A stretch of DNA of 64,000 bases, from contig PVXE01000010.1 of assembly GCA_014444615.1 (NCBI GenBank), positions 1 through 64,000 of the forward strand, written 5' to 3'. Positions 40,403 to 50,392 of the stretch are shown in pieces. The notes beneath the pieces were generated by a model that was not told where the DNA came from, did not search any database, and saw only the letters and a program-made list of their open reading frames with translations. A program made the translations under genes and the position numbers. Numbering within the stretch: the stretch's first letter is position 1; every line of letters begins with the position of its first letter. This DNA is from Tagaea sp. CACIAM 22H2. GTDB lineage: Bacteria > Pseudomonadota > Alphaproteobacteria > CACIAM-22H2.

Positions 40403-41844
40403 ACGACTTCCTGCTCGCCCCGCTGCTGCCCGAATTGATCCTCGCCGCGTCGGGATTGACGCTGTTGATGGTCGGCGCGTTCTCGAAGGGCGATCCGACG
40501 CGCAACGTGAATTTCCTCGCCATCGCGGCGTTGCTGGTCGCGGCGCTGGCCGCCGCCACGCAATCGCCCGACCGCACGACCCTGATGTCGGGCATGTTCG
40601 TGGCGGACGCGTTCTCGGGCTTCGCCAAGGTCGTGATCTTCCTGGCGACCGCCGCCGCGCTGGTCCTGTCGGACGACTACAACCGGCGCGAAGGTTTCGC
40701 GCGCTTCGAATATCCGGTGCTGACGATCTTCGCAGCACTCGGCATGTCGATGATGGTGTCGGCCAACGACCTCATCTCGCTCTATCTGGGTTTGGAGCTT
40801 CAGTCGCTTTCGCTCTACGTGTTGGCGTCGATCCGCCGCGACTCCCCGCGTGCGACCGAAGCGGGCTTGAAGTATTTCGTGCTCGGCGCGCTGTCGTCGG
40901 GGATGCTGCTCTATGGCGCGTCGCTGATCTACGGTTTCTCGGGCGCCACGAATTTCGAAACTATCGCCGGCGTGATGACCGACCATTCGGGCGGGGCGCC
41001 AATCGGCGTGGTGTTCGGCATCGTGTTCGTCTCGGCTGCGTTGGCCTTCAAGGTCTCGGCTGCGCCGTTCCATATGTGGACGCCCGACGTCTACGAAGGT
41101 GCGCCCACGCCCGTCACGGCGTTCTTCGCCGCCGCCCCCAAGCTCGCCGCGATGGCGCTGCTGGTGCGCGTGCTGGTCGAGCCACTGGGCTCGCTGGTCG
41201 GCGATTGGCGTCAGATTGTGGTCTTCGTCGCCATCCTGTCGATGCTGATCGGCAGCTTCGCCGCCATCGCGCAGACCAGCATCAAGCGCCTGATGGCCTA
41301 CAGCTCCATCGGCCATGTCGGCTACGCGCTGGTCGGTCTCGCCGCGGGCGACGAAACCGGCGTGCGCGGCGTGCTCGTCTATATGGCGATCTATGTCGTG
41401 ATGAATCTCGGCGCCTTCGCCGTGATCCTGTCGATGAAGCGCGACGGCAAGATGGTCGAAACGATCGGCGATCTCGCCGGTCTCGCGCGCACGCGCCCGA
41501 TGCTCGCGGGCGGGCTCGGCATCGCCATGTTCTCGATGGCCGGCATTCCGCCGCTCGCCGGGTTCTTCGGCAAGCTCTATGTCTTCCTCGCGGCGGTGTC
41601 GGCGGGCCTCTACCTGCTCGCCGTGATCGGCGTGCTCGCCTCGGTCGTGGGCGCCTTCTATTACCTGCGCATCGTCAAGATCATGTATTTCGACGAGCCC
41701 GTGCCCGCGTTCGACGCGGCCGAAGGCAATGGCCCGGCGGCGGTGCTGGCGGTTTCGTCGGTCTTCACGCTGCTGTTCTTCCTGCTGCCCGGTCCGCTGG
41801 TTGCGGCCGCGACCACCGCCGCCGCGTCGCTGTTCGGCGGTTGA
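40399..41844 (+). CDS. nuoN: NADH-quinone oxidoreductase subunit N
   Basis: A 481-residue antiporter-like subunit, the last complex I gene. Conserved stretches include [18 protein letters not shown] and [20 protein letters not shown]. It has about 14 TM helices. The stop is overlapped by the TTG start of birA, so the operon continues into coenzyme genes. Confidence 0.97.
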   Translation: MNDFLLAPLLPELILAASGLTLLMVGAFSKGDPTRNVNFLAIAALLVAALAAATQSPDRTTLMSGMFVADAFSGFAKVVIFLATAAALVLSDDYNRREGFARFEYPVLTIFAALGMSMMVSANDLISLYLGLELQSLSLYVLASIRRDSPRATEAGLKYFVLGALSSGMLLYGASLIYGFSGATNFETIAGVMTDHSGGAPIGVVFGIVFVSAALAFKVSAAPFHMWTPDVYEGAPTPVTAFFAAAPKLAAMALLVRVLVEPLGSLVGDWRQIVVFVAILSMLIGSFAAIAQTSIKRLMAYSSIGHVGYALVGLAAGDETGVRGVLVYMAIYVVMNLGAFAVILSMKRDGKMVETIGDLAGLARTRPMLAGGLGIAMFSMAGIPPLAGFFGKLYVFLAAVSAGLYLLAVIGVLASVVGAFYYLRIVKIMYFDEPVPAFDAAEGNGPAAVLAVSSVFTLLFFLLPGPLVAAATTAAASLFGG

Positions 41845-42593
41845 TCGCGCCGGTTGCCGATCGCGTGCGCTTGCCGCCGGAGTTCCGGCTGGCGGCGCAT
41901 GACAGCGTGGGGTCCACCAACGACGAAGCCAAGGCGATGGCCCGCGATGGTGCGGCGGACCTCACGCTCGTCTGGGCGCGCGAACAGAAAGCGGGAAGGG
42001 GCCGCCAGGGCCGCACATGGGCTAGCCCGCGCGGCAATCTATATCTCTCGATCGTCCTGCGGCCCAAGGCGAAAGCCGCAACCGCCGCGCAACTTTCCTT
42101 CGTCGCTTGCGTTGCCGTCGGCGGGACGGTCGCCGAGCTGGGCGCGCAAGACATCGAATATAAATGGCCCAACGACGTGCTGGTCGGCGGGCGGAAAATC
42201 TCGGGCGTGCTGCTCGAAGCCGAAAGCGGCGGCGATGGGCTCGCCTATCTGATCCTGGGCGTGGGCATCAATCTCGCCTCGTCGCCGGCCGAAACGCGCT
42301 ATCCCGCCACGTCGCTGCACGGCGCGGCGCCGGTCGAAGCGGCCCTGGAAGCCTTCGCGCGCCACTTCCTCGTCTTATATCGGCGCTGGACGGCGGAAGG
42401 TTTCGCGCCCATCCGCGCCGCGTGGCTCGCCCGCGCCGCGCGCTTGGGCCAGGCGATCGAAGTGCGCTTGCCCGATGGCACGCTGAACGGCGTGTTCACG
42501 GAATTGGGGGCGGGGGGCGAACTCCTGCTCGACACGGCCGCCGGGCGGCGTATCGTCACGGCGGGGGACGTCCATTTGCCGGGGATCGGATGA
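41841..42593 (+). CDS. birA: Biotin--[acetyl-CoA-carboxylase] ligase
   Basis: A 250-residue monofunctional biotin protein ligase without the N-terminal DNA-binding domain, so it does not repress biotin genes. The motif [19 protein letters not shown] binds biotinyl-AMP; [17 protein letters not shown] is the catalytic region. The C-terminal SH3-like cap is present. The TTG at 41841 is chosen because it overlaps the nuoN stop by 4 bp (TTGA) and gives the usual length; a GTG at 41865 is the alternative. birA after nuoN is common in alphaproteobacteria. Confidence 0.92.
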   Translation: MIAPVADRVRLPPEFRLAAHDSVGSTNDEAKAMARDGAADLTLVWAREQKAGRGRQGRTWASPRGNLYLSIVLRPKAKAATAAQLSFVACVAVGGTVAELGAQDIEYKWPNDVLVGGRKISGVLLEAESGGDGLAYLILGVGINLASSPAETRYPATSLHGAAPVEAALEAFARHFLVLYRRWTAEGFAPIRAAWLARAARLGQAIEVRLPDGTLNGVFTELGAGGELLLDTAAGRRIVTAGDVHLPGIG

Positions 42594-43369
42594 CCATGCT
42601 GCTCGTCATCAACTCCAACAACACCAACACCGTGTTCGGCGCGTTCGATTACGCGACCGGCGAGAAGCGCGCCTCGTGGCGCATCTCGACCGACCCGAAG
42701 CGCACCGCCGACGAATACGCGGTTTGGCTCACGCATCTGATGGCGCTGCAGTCGATGACGCTGGCGCAGATCGAAGGCGTCGTCGTGTCGAACGTCGTGC
42801 CGCAGGCGATGTTCAATCTGCGCGATTTTTGCCGCCGCTACGCGAAGGCGGAGCCGGTGATCGTGGGCGAGAAGGGCCTGAAATACGGCCTGGAGATCCG
42901 CATCGATCGGCCGGAGGAAGCGGGCGCCGACCGCATCGCCAACGCGGTGGGCGCGCGCACGCGCTACACGATGCCCGGCGTCGTCGTCGATTTGGGCACG
43001 GCCACCACCTTCGACGTGCTCGACGCGCAGGGCAATTACTGCGGGGGCACGATCAGCCCCGGCATCAATCTCGCTTTCGAAGCCCTCTATATGGGGGCGG
43101 CGAAACTGCCGCGCATCGAGATCCGCCGGCCGGCGCGCACCATCGGCACGTCGACCGTGACGGCGATGCAGTCCGGCATTTTCTGGGGTTATGTCGGCCT
43201 AATCGAAGGCATTGGTACACGCATCGCCGAGGAACTGGGCGGCACGCCGACCTTCATCGGCACGGGCGGCCTTATCTCCATCATCGCCGAGCACACCAAG
43301 CTTCTCGCCCATGTCGATCCCGATCTGACCTTGAAAGGTCTGGTCGATATCCACAGATTGAACCGATGA
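42590..43369 (+). CDS. coaX: Type III pantothenate kinase
   Basis: A 259-residue kinase of the ASKHA fold, the first step of coenzyme A synthesis. It has the N-terminal phosphate loop VINSNNTNTVFG, EEAGADRIANAVGA and VVDLGTATTFDVL, followed by GGTISPGINL. An unusual point is NSNNTNT, where many members have DxGNTxT: Asn replaces the first Asp, seen also in other alphaproteobacterial CoaX. It overlaps birA and rnj by 4 bp each. Confidence 0.93.
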   Translation: MTMLLVINSNNTNTVFGAFDYATGEKRASWRISTDPKRTADEYAVWLTHLMALQSMTLAQIEGVVVSNVVPQAMFNLRDFCRRYAKAEPVIVGEKGLKYGLEIRIDRPEEAGADRIANAVGARTRYTMPGVVVDLGTATTFDVLDAQGNYCGGTISPGINLAFEALYMGAAKLPRIEIRRPARTIGTSTVTAMQSGIFWGYVGLIEGIGTRIAEELGGTPTFIGTGGLISIIAEHTKLLAHVDPDLTLKGLVDIHRLNR

Positions 43370-45018
43370 GCGTGGATAAAGGTCTCTATTTTTTGCCGCT
43401 TGGCGGCTCCGGCGAGATCGGGATGAATCTCAACCTCTACCGCTATGGCGGGAAGTGGTTGATGGTCGATCTCGGCGTCACCTTCGGCGACGACGCGATG
43501 CCGGGGATCGACGTCATCACGCCCGATCCCAGCTTCATCGCCGAGAACCGTGACGATCTGCTGGGCCTCGTGCTGACCCACGCGCATGAGGACCATCTCG
43601 GCGCCGTGCCGTATCTCTGGCCGCTGCTGCGCTGCCCGATCTACGCGACCGGTTTCACCGCGTCGTTCCTGAAGCGCAAACTGGCCGAGACCGATTTCGC
43701 CAACCAAGTGCCGATCCATGTGATCGAGCAGGGTTCGCGCTTGCAGATCGGCGATTTCGACGTCGAGCTTATTCACATCACCCACTCCTGCCTGGAGCCG
43801 AACGCGCTGGCGATCCGCACGCCGGCCGGCACGGTGCTGCATACCGGCGACTGGAAGCTCGATGCCGAGCCGCTGATCGGCCCGACGACCGACGCCGACG
43901 CGTATCGCCGCGTGGGCGACGAAGGCGTGCTGGCGCTCGTCGGCGATTCCACCAACGCGATCAAGGACGGCGAGTCCGGCTCCGAAGGCTCGGTCTACGA
44001 GGAACTCGTGAAGCAGATCGCCGCCGCCCCGCAACGCGTGGCGATCGCCTGTTTCGCGTCGAACGTCGCGCGGGTCGAAAGCATCGCGCGCGCCGCGCGC
44101 GCGGCGGGGCGCGAAGTGGCGCTGGTCGGCCGCTCGCTGTGGCGCATCTACGAAAGCGCACGGGAGAACGGCTATCTCGCCGATCTGCCGCCCTTCATGA
44201 CCGAGACCGACGCGGGCTACGTGCCGCGCGACCGGATCGCGCTGATCTGCACGGGTTCGCAAGGCGAGCCGCGCGCGGCCTTGTCGCGCATTGCGGCCGA
44301 CGATCATCCGCATATCGTGCTGGAGGAGGACGATTGGGTTCTGTTCTCCTCGCGCACCATTCCGGGCAACGACCGCGCCGTCGGCCGCATGCAAAATCAG
44401 TTGATGCGCTTGGGCGTGAAGGTCATCACCGACCGCGACGCGCCGATCCATGTCTCGGGCCATCCGTGCCGCGACGAATTGGCGGCGATGTATCAATGGA
44501 TACGTCCCCGTGTGGCGATTCCCGTGCACGGCGAGCATCTGCACATGACCGCGCATGCCGAATTGGCGCGCAACTGCCAAGTGCCGTTCCAGATCGTGCC
44601 GGAGAACGGCCAGATCATCCGTCTGGATTTGCCCGGCGGGCCGCAGGTCGTCGATCACGTACAGTCCGGGCGCTGGGCCGTCGATGGCGGGCGTTTGCTG
44701 CCGGTCGACGGGGCGGTCGTGCGCGGCCGGGCGAAGCTGCTGTGGAACGGGGCGGTCGTCGCGACCGTCGTGGTCGACCGCAAGGGCCGTTTGATGGCCG
44801 ATCCGCAAGTCTCGGCCCCCGGCCTGATCGACGCCGACGATCCCGGCGACGAATTGGCCGACGATCTGATCGAGGCGGTGCGCGGCGCTGTCGCCCGCGT
44901 GCCGGACAAGGCGCCCGAGGACGAGATCGCCGAGGCCGCGCGCCGCGCCGTGCGCAAGCTCGTGAACCAGCGTTTGGGCAAGAAGCCGGTCGCCCAAATC
45001 CATGTCGTGCGGGTCTAG
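43366..45018 (+). CDS. rnj: Ribonuclease J
   Basis: A 550-residue metallo-beta-lactamase/beta-CASP nuclease. Residues 72-77 (HAHEDH) bind two Zn ions; later His and Asp ligands are in THSCLEPNALAI and HTGDWKLD. The beta-CASP helix region contains NQLMRLGVKVI, and HVSGHPCRDEL is the second His motif. It acts as 5'-exonuclease and endonuclease in RNA maturation and decay. In alphaproteobacteria it lies after nuoN-birA, as here. The start overlaps coaX (ATGA). Confidence 0.95.
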   Translation: MSVDKGLYFLPLGGSGEIGMNLNLYRYGGKWLMVDLGVTFGDDAMPGIDVITPDPSFIAENRDDLLGLVLTHAHEDHLGAVPYLWPLLRCPIYATGFTASFLKRKLAETDFANQVPIHVIEQGSRLQIGDFDVELIHITHSCLEPNALAIRTPAGTVLHTGDWKLDAEPLIGPTTDADAYRRVGDEGVLALVGDSTNAIKDGESGSEGSVYEELVKQIAAAPQRVAIACFASNVARVESIARAARAAGREVALVGRSLWRIYESARENGYLADLPPFMTETDAGYVPRDRIALICTGSQGEPRAALSRIAADDHPHIVLEEDDWVLFSSRTIPGNDRAVGRMQNQLMRLGVKVITDRDAPIHVSGHPCRDELAAMYQWIRPRVAIPVHGEHLHMTAHAELARNCQVPFQIVPENGQIIRLDLPGGPQVVDHVQSGRWAVDGGRLLPVDGAVVRGRAKLLWNGAVVATVVVDRKGRLMADPQVSAPGLIDADDPGDELADDLIEAVRGAVARVPDKAPEDEIAEAARRAVRKLVNQRLGKKPVAQIHVVRV

Positions 45019-45051
45019 TCGCCGCCCGGCGGCAATGCTATTTCCTTCTCC

Positions 45052-45456
45052 ATGATCGGTCGTCTCAACCATGTCGCGATCGTCGTGCCGGATTTGGCCG
45101 CCGCATCGCGCACCTATCGCGAGACCTTGGGCGCCAAGGTTTCCGCGCCCGTCGATCTGCCCGCGCACGGCGTGACGACCGTATTCGTCGAGCTCGACAA
45201 CACAAAGATCGAGTTGCTGCATCCGCTGGGCGAGAAATCGCCGATCGCGAAATTCCTCGCCGACCATCCCTCGGGCGGGATGCATCATGTCTGCTACGAG
45301 GTGGACGATATCCTCGCCGCGCGTGACCGCTTGAAGGCGCAGGGTGCGCGCGTGCTGGGCGACGGCGAGCCGAAGATCGGCGCGCACGACAAGCCCGTGC
45401 TGTTCCTGCACCCGAAGGATTTCGCGGGCACGCTGGTGGAGCTCGAACAGGCATGA
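45052..45456 (+). CDS. mce: Methylmalonyl-CoA epimerase
   Basis: A 134-residue VOC-fold protein beginning MIGRLNHVAIVVPDLAAA, with the metal His in LNHVAI, a Glu in FVELDNTKIELL, His in GGMHHVCYEV, and Glu in LVELEQA. It interconverts R- and S-methylmalonyl-CoA in propionyl-CoA breakdown, which links to a B12-dependent mutase elsewhere. Its place between rnj and a DUF1467 gene is the usual one. The stop overlaps the next start. Confidence 0.94.
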   Translation: MIGRLNHVAIVVPDLAAASRTYRETLGAKVSAPVDLPAHGVTTVFVELDNTKIELLHPLGEKSPIAKFLADHPSGGMHHVCYEVDDILAARDRLKAQGARVLGDGEPKIGAHDKPVLFLHPKDFAGTLVELEQA

Positions 45457-45710
45457 CGCCCGTAACCGCCATCGCGATGTATGTGGTGATTTGGTGGATC
45501 GTGCTGTTCGCTGTGCTGCCCTTCGGCGTGAAGCCGACCGAAACGCCGGGCGGGAAGGGCCAGATGACCGGCGCGCCCGAGAAGCCGATGATGGGCAAGA
45601 AGGTGATCTGGACCAGCATCGCCGCGGCGGTCGTCTGGCTGATCATCTTCGCGATCGTGCATTCCGATCTGCTGCCGGTGCGCGACGCGCTGCAATTGCC
45701 GCCGCGCTGA
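45453..45710 (+). CDS. DUF1467 family small membrane protein
   Basis: An 85-residue protein with two TM helices (about 5-25 and 50-70) around a Pro/Gly-rich loop that has the family's FGVKPTETPGGKGQMTGAPE-like stretch. DUF1467 proteins are found almost only in alphaproteobacteria, nearly always after mce. The function is not known. Translation is coupled to mce by ATGA overlap. Confidence 0.9.
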   Translation: MTPVTAIAMYVVIWWIVLFAVLPFGVKPTETPGGKGQMTGAPEKPMMGKKVIWTSIAAAVVWLIIFAIVHSDLLPVRDALQLPPR

Positions 45711-45714
45711 TCCG

Positions 45715-46272
45715 ATGAGCGGCTATTGCGACTTTGCCCCCGGCCACGCGCTGCACGGGCCCTACCACGACGGCGAATACGGCTTCCCGCTGGCCGGCGA
45801 CGACGCGCTGTTCGAGCGTTTGCTGCTCGAGATCAACCAGGCCGGTCTGTCCTGGGAATTGATGCTGAAGAAGCGCGAAGGGTTTCGCGCCGCCTATGCC
45901 GGGTTTTCGGTCGCCAAGGTCGCGCGCTTCGGCGCGAAGGACACCGCGCGCCTTTTGGCCGATGCGGGCATCGTGCGCAATCGCTTGAAGGTCGCCGCCG
46001 CGATCCACAACGCGAACGTGATTCTCGGCATCGCCAAGTCGCACGGGTCGTTCGCCGATTGGATAGAAGCACACCATCCGCTGACCAAGAAGGAATGGTG
46101 CAAGGTCTTCGCCAAGACCTTCAAATTCACCGGCGGCGAAATCGTCGGCGAATTTCTGATGAGCATCGGCTATCTGCCGGGCGCGCACCGCGAAACCTGC
46201 CCCGCCTACAAACGTATCGCGAAGCGGAACCCGCCTTGGATGACGGCGGCGAAGAAGGGCTTCGTTTACTGA
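45715..46272 (+). CDS. tag: DNA-3-methyladenine glycosylase I
   Basis: A 185-residue helix-hairpin-helix glycosylase that removes 3-methyladenine from DNA. The Zn-binding residues are in place: Cys5, His18 (PYHDGEYG), His158 and Cys162 (GAHRETCP). The segment LLLEINQAGLSWELMLKKRE is the substrate pocket region, though typical Tag has EWG where this protein has EYG. It starts 4 nt after the DUF1467 stop, so it is in the same transcript. Its place between the DUF1467 gene and proS is not universal. Confidence 0.93.
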   Translation: MSGYCDFAPGHALHGPYHDGEYGFPLAGDDALFERLLLEINQAGLSWELMLKKREGFRAAYAGFSVAKVARFGAKDTARLLADAGIVRNRLKVAAAIHNANVILGIAKSHGSFADWIEAHHPLTKKEWCKVFAKTFKFTGGEIVGEFLMSIGYLPGAHRETCPAYKRIAKRNPPWMTAAKKGFVY

Positions 46273-46574
46273 TTCCCGAAAAAATGGGCCCCTTAGAAAA
46301 CCGAAACCCGGCGGCCGCTTTCAAGCGAACCCGCCGGGTTGGTATTGGCGTGAACTCCCCAAACTTGGGCCGTGCGTCCCCGTGCGGGGCGTGTTCTTAT
46401 TTAAGGCGAGTATAGAGGGCCGAACGCGCCTGTCGAGCAATTTGTGCGAAGTTGCTTGTGTACATACGAAATGAAGTTTCAAGAACTTGTTGCGTTGCAC
46501 AAAAGCCGGGCAGGTGTGTCGTAATTTTGCCGAATTATCGTGAAATTCAAAGACTCTAGACGCAGGAGGCGTAA
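46273..46574. other. Intergenic region with stem-loop and AT-rich promoter zone
   Basis: About 300 bp without a gene. AACCCGGCGG (46305-46314) pairs with CCGCCGGGTT (46331-46340), with an inner CGCTT/AAGCG helix; it is a probable end of the long nuo-to-tag transcript, although no U-run follows on the plus strand. The part from 46430 to 46560 is AT-rich for this genome and should hold the promoter of the next gene; AGGAGG sits 6 nt before its ATG. Confidence 0.55.
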
Positions 46575-47027
46575 ATGGCCGCCAATTTCAGGTGGATCGC
46601 CGTTTTTGGGCTCGCGATGGCCGGGGGTATTCCGGGGTTTGCCGGGGCGCAGAATCCACCCGCGACTCCGACAAAGATCGAGGTGACGGGGGTGGATTGC
46701 CGCCGGCTGTTCGTCACGCATCAGCCCTCGGCGGACGTCGCCTATAAGCCGGGCGTGGATGTCCACGGCAAGCCGGTCGTCGGGGCCGATCTCAACCCCG
46801 CGCCGCAGATCAAGGTGCCCGAGACCGTGGCTTTCGACGTGGCGGTCGATCTGCGCCGCTTCGGCGTGCCGCAAACCTCGCCCTTGTTCCAGCCTTCGGT
46901 GAAGCTGGGGGAGGTGCGGGTCGACGTTTTGACCGGCAAGACCCTCTATAACGGCGAGGCGATCGGCAATCCGGAGATCGAAGCTTTGCGCGAAGCCTGC
47001 AAAGCCCAAGGCTTGGCGCCACGCTAA
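46575..47027 (+). CDS. Exported protein of unknown function
   Basis: A 150-residue protein with a clear signal peptide (about 1-25, ending GFAGAQ). The mature part has no family I recognise. It starts with [19 protein letters not shown] and contains [16 protein letters not shown] and [13 protein letters not shown], with two Cys in all (VDCRR, REACK), possibly forming a disulfide. GAGGCG-rich AGGAGG before the ATG makes it a well-translated gene with its own promoter. It lies between tag and proS. A periplasmic role is likely; nothing more can be said. Confidence 0.75.
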   Translation: MAANFRWIAVFGLAMAGGIPGFAGAQNPPATPTKIEVTGVDCRRLFVTHQPSADVAYKPGVDVHGKPVVGADLNPAPQIKVPETVAFDVAVDLRRFGVPQTSPLFQPSVKLGEVRVDVLTGKTLYNGEAIGNPEIEALREACKAQGLAPR

Positions 47028-47083
47028 GATTCGCTTACGGTCGCGCCACTTTCCCGAACCGCCCTCCAGCCCCGAACGGTCCC

Positions 47084-48406
47084 ATGCGCCTGTCGCGTTA
47101 CTTTCTGCCCACGATCAAGGAAAACCCCTCCGAGGCGCAGATCGTCTCGCATCGGCTGATGCTGCGCGCGGGCATGGTCCGCCAATCGGCGGCGGGCATC
47201 TATTCCTGGCTGCCGCTCGGCTTCAAGGCGTTGAAGAAGATCGAGCAGATCGTGCGCGAGGAGCAAAACCGCTCGGGTGCCATCGAGCTGTTGATGCCGA
47301 CGATCCAGTCGGCCGATCTGTGGCGCGAAAGCGGCCGCTACGACGATTACGGCAAAGAGATGCTGCGCATCGTCGACCGGCACGAGCGCGAGATGCTGTT
47401 CGGGCCGACGAACGAAGAGCTCATCACCGATATCTTCCGCACCTATGTGAAGAGCTACAAGGACCTGCCGCTGAACCTCTATCACATCCAGTGGAAGTTC
47501 CGCGACGAGGTGCGCCCGCGTTTCGGCGTGATGCGCGGCCGCGAATTCCTGATGAAGGACGCGTATTCGTTCGACATCGACGGGAAGGGGGCCCGCGCCG
47601 CCTATAACAAGATGTTCGTCGCCTATTTGCGCACCTTCGCGCGCATGGGCTTGAAGGCGATCCCGATGCGCGCCGATACGGGGCCGATCGGCGGCGATCT
47701 CAGCCACGAATTCATCATCCTGGCCGACACCGGCGAGTCGGAAGTCTATTGCGACGCGTCGTGGATGGAAGCCGACGTGCTGAAGAAGGACGTCGACTTC
47801 ACGGCCGATCTTCAGCCGCTGGTCGACGAATGGCTGTCGAAATACGCCGCGACCAGCGAAATGCACGATCCCGCGAAATGCCCCGTGCCGGCCGAACGGC
47901 TACGCAAGGCGCGCGGCATCGAGGTCGGGCACATCTTCTATTTCGGCACCAAGTATTCGAAGCCGATGAACGCCCAGGTCGCGGGGCCCGACGGCGCGCC
48001 CGTGCTGGTCGAAATGGGCTCCTACGGTATTGGCGTTTCGCGCCTGGTCGGCGCGCTGATCGAAGCGAGCCACGACGAGGCGGGCATCGTGTGGCCCGAT
48101 GCGGTGGCGCCGTTCGACGTGGCGCTGATCAATCTGCGTGTGGGCGACGCCAAATGCGACGCGGCGTGCGAAGACCTTTACGCCAAGCTTCAAAAGGCGG
48201 GCAAGGACGTGCTCTATGCCGACACGTCCGACAGCGCCGGGGCGAAGTTCGCGACGATGGATCTGATCGGTCTGCCCTGGCAGCTGGTCGTCGGTCCGCG
48301 CGGTCTCGCCAACGGCAAGGTGGAATTGAAGCGTCGCCGCACGGGCGAGCGCGTCGAGTTGTCGGTCGAGGAGGCGTTGAACCGCCTGCTCGCGCCGGCT
48401 TCCTGA
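47084..48406 (+). CDS. proS: Prolyl-tRNA synthetase, short type
   Basis: A 440-residue class II synthetase. Motif 1 and 2 pieces are visible ([40 protein letters not shown]) and motif 3 ([16 protein letters not shown]). The anticodon-binding domain follows. At 440 residues it lacks the large editing insertion present in E. coli ProS (572 residues), which is usual for alphaproteobacteria; a separate ProX/YbaK-type deacylase elsewhere would be needed to clear Ala-tRNA-Pro. Confidence 0.97.
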   Translation: MRLSRYFLPTIKENPSEAQIVSHRLMLRAGMVRQSAAGIYSWLPLGFKALKKIEQIVREEQNRSGAIELLMPTIQSADLWRESGRYDDYGKEMLRIVDRHEREMLFGPTNEELITDIFRTYVKSYKDLPLNLYHIQWKFRDEVRPRFGVMRGREFLMKDAYSFDIDGKGARAAYNKMFVAYLRTFARMGLKAIPMRADTGPIGGDLSHEFIILADTGESEVYCDASWMEADVLKKDVDFTADLQPLVDEWLSKYAATSEMHDPAKCPVPAERLRKARGIEVGHIFYFGTKYSKPMNAQVAGPDGAPVLVEMGSYGIGVSRLVGALIEASHDEAGIVWPDAVAPFDVALINLRVGDAKCDAACEDLYAKLQKAGKDVLYADTSDSAGAKFATMDLIGLPWQLVVGPRGLANGKVELKRRRTGERVELSVEEALNRLLAPAS

Positions 48407-48416
48407 GCCGCCGCGA

Positions 48417-49664
48417 ATGGCCTTCGGCGTGTTCGAGCGGATGGTGGCGATGCGCTATTTGCGTGCGCGCCGCCAGGAAGGCTTCATCTCGGTCATCGCG
48501 TGGTTCTCGCTGACCGGCATCGCGCTGGGTGTGGCCACGCTCATCATCGTCATGGCGGTGATGAACGGCTTCCGCGCCGAATTGCTCGGCCGCATCCTCG
48601 GCCTTAACGGCCATATGACCGTTTACGGCGCGTCGGAACCGCTGCGCGATTGGGATGCGGTGTCGACGCGATTGCGCGCCTTGCCCGACGTGCTCGACGC
48701 GTCGCCCTTGGTCGAAGGCCAGGCGATGGCGACGGCGAACGGGGCGGCGAGCGGAGCGCTGGTGCGCGCATTGCGGCCCGAGGATATGGCGCGGCGCACG
48801 CTGATCGTCTCCAACGTCAAATCGGGCGATATCGCCGATTTCAAAGGCGACGATGCGGCGATGATCGGCATTCGCATGGCCGGGCGCATGGGCCTGAAGG
48901 TCGGCGACCGGATCACGCTGATCTCGCCGCAAGGCAACGTCACCGCCTTCGGCACGATGCCGCGGCTGCGCGCCTTCAAGGTCGCCGCGATCTACGAAGT
49001 CGGCATGTTCGAATACGACAACGCCTTCGTGTTCCTGCCGATGGAGGCGGGGCAGAATTTCTTCCGCACCGGTGAAGACGTTTCGGGCATCGAAGTCTTC
49101 GTGCGCGATCCGCAGCGCGTTTGGCTCGCGCGGCGCGAGGTGATCGCGGCATCGCAACAGCCGGTGCGCGTGCTCGACTGGCAGCAGGCCAATTCCAGCT
49201 TCTTCAACGCGGTCCAGGTCGAGCGGAACGTGATGTTCCTGATTTTGACGCTGATCATTCTGGTCGCGGCGTTCAACATCATCTCGTCCCTCATCATGCT
49301 GGTGAAGGACAAGTCGCGCGACATCGCCATTCTGCGTACGATGGGCGCTTCGCGCGGTTCGATCTTGCGTATCTTCTTCATGGCGGGCGCTTCAATCGGC
49401 GTGCTGGGCACGTTCGCGGGCCTCGGCCTCGGCTTGTTGTTTAACGCCAACATCGAACATATCCGCCAGTTCCTGCAGTGGATCACCGGCACGCAGTTGT
49501 TCTCGGCCGAGGTCTATTTCCTCGCGACCATGCCGTCCAAGACCGACCCGAACGAGGTCGTGCAGGTGATGCTGATGGCGCTGGGCCTGTCGTTCCTCGC
49601 CACGATCTATCCCGCGTGGCGGGCGGCCCGCCTCGATCCGGTCGAGGCGCTGCGCTATGAGTGA
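48417..49664 (+). CDS. Lipoprotein-releasing ABC transporter permease (LolC/E family)
   Basis: A 415-residue inner-membrane protein with four TM helices: one at about 26-48, then a large periplasmic MacB-type domain, then three near the C-terminus (about 275-400). It opens [22 protein letters not shown], the LolC/LolE start. With LolD it extracts lipoproteins and hands them to LolA. Only one permease gene is present, as in other alphaproteobacteria, so the complex probably uses two copies of this protein. The stop overlaps lolD by 8 bp. Confidence 0.94.
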   Translation: MAFGVFERMVAMRYLRARRQEGFISVIAWFSLTGIALGVATLIIVMAVMNGFRAELLGRILGLNGHMTVYGASEPLRDWDAVSTRLRALPDVLDASPLVEGQAMATANGAASGALVRALRPEDMARRTLIVSNVKSGDIADFKGDDAAMIGIRMAGRMGLKVGDRITLISPQGNVTAFGTMPRLRAFKVAAIYEVGMFEYDNAFVFLPMEAGQNFFRTGEDVSGIEVFVRDPQRVWLARREVIAASQQPVRVLDWQQANSSFFNAVQVERNVMFLILTLIILVAAFNIISSLIMLVKDKSRDIAILRTMGASRGSILRIFFMAGASIGVLGTFAGLGLGLLFNANIEHIRQFLQWITGTQLFSAEVYFLATMPSKTDPNEVVQVMLMALGLSFLATIYPAWRAARLDPVEALRYE

Positions 49665-50337
49665 CGCGGCACTCGAACTCAAAGGCCTGCATCGCCGTTT
49701 CGCGCAAGCGGGCGGCGCGCTGCATGTTTTGCGCGGCGCCGATCTCAGGCTGATGCCCGGCGAGTGCGTGGCGTTGATCGGCCCGTCGGGGGCGGGCAAG
49801 TCGACGCTGCTGCATTGCGCGGGGCTTCTCGAAAAGCCCGACGAGGGCGCCGTGCTGCTCGGCGGGCGCGACTGCGCGATGATGGATGAAGCGGCACGCA
49901 CCAAGGCGCGGCTTTCGGATATCGGATTCGTCTATCAGTTCCACCATCTGCTGCCGGAATTCAGTGCGCTCGAGAACGTGATGATGCCGCAGCTCGTCGC
50001 CGGCAAGTCGAAGACGCAAGCCGCCGCGCGCGCCAAGGAACTTCTCGCCCGCGTGGGCTTGTCGGCGCGCGAGGATCATCGTCCCGCACGTTTGTCGGGC
50101 GGCGAGCAGCAGCGCGTGGCGATCGTGCGTGCCGTCGCCAACGGGCCGCGCGTGCTGTTGGCCGACGAGCCCACGGGGAACCTCGATCCGCGTACCGCCG
50201 AAGGCGTGTTTTCGGAGCTGTTGAATCTCGTGCGCACGACCGGTCTTGCGGCGCTGGTCGCGACGCATAATCCCGAACTCGCCGATCGCATGGATCGAAA
50301 GCTTCAGTTGCGCGATGGAACGCTCGCCGCCCCTTGA
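49657..50337 (+). CDS. lolD: Lipoprotein-releasing system ATP-binding protein
   Basis: A 226-residue ABC ATPase of the MacB/LolD group. Walker A is GPSGAGKST, the signature [14 protein letters not shown], and Walker [13 protein letters not shown]. It powers lipoprotein release from the inner membrane with the gene upstream. The protein ends in a normal LolD length. Confidence 0.96.
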   Translation: MSDAALELKGLHRRFAQAGGALHVLRGADLRLMPGECVALIGPSGAGKSTLLHCAGLLEKPDEGAVLLGGRDCAMMDEAARTKARLSDIGFVYQFHHLLPEFSALENVMMPQLVAGKSKTQAAARAKELLARVGLSAREDHRPARLSGGEQQRVAIVRAVANGPRVLLADEPTGNLDPRTAEGVFSELLNLVRTTGLAALVATHNPELADRMDRKLQLRDGTLAAP

Positions 50338-50392
50338 CGTTGGCGAGGCGGAGCGAAACACTACCCAAATCATCGCGACTCGGGAGTCGATT

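Noticed and set aside
42164-42589. Upstream extension of coaX
   Set aside because: The open frame lies within birA; coaX proteins begin at the ATG at 42590 or 42596.
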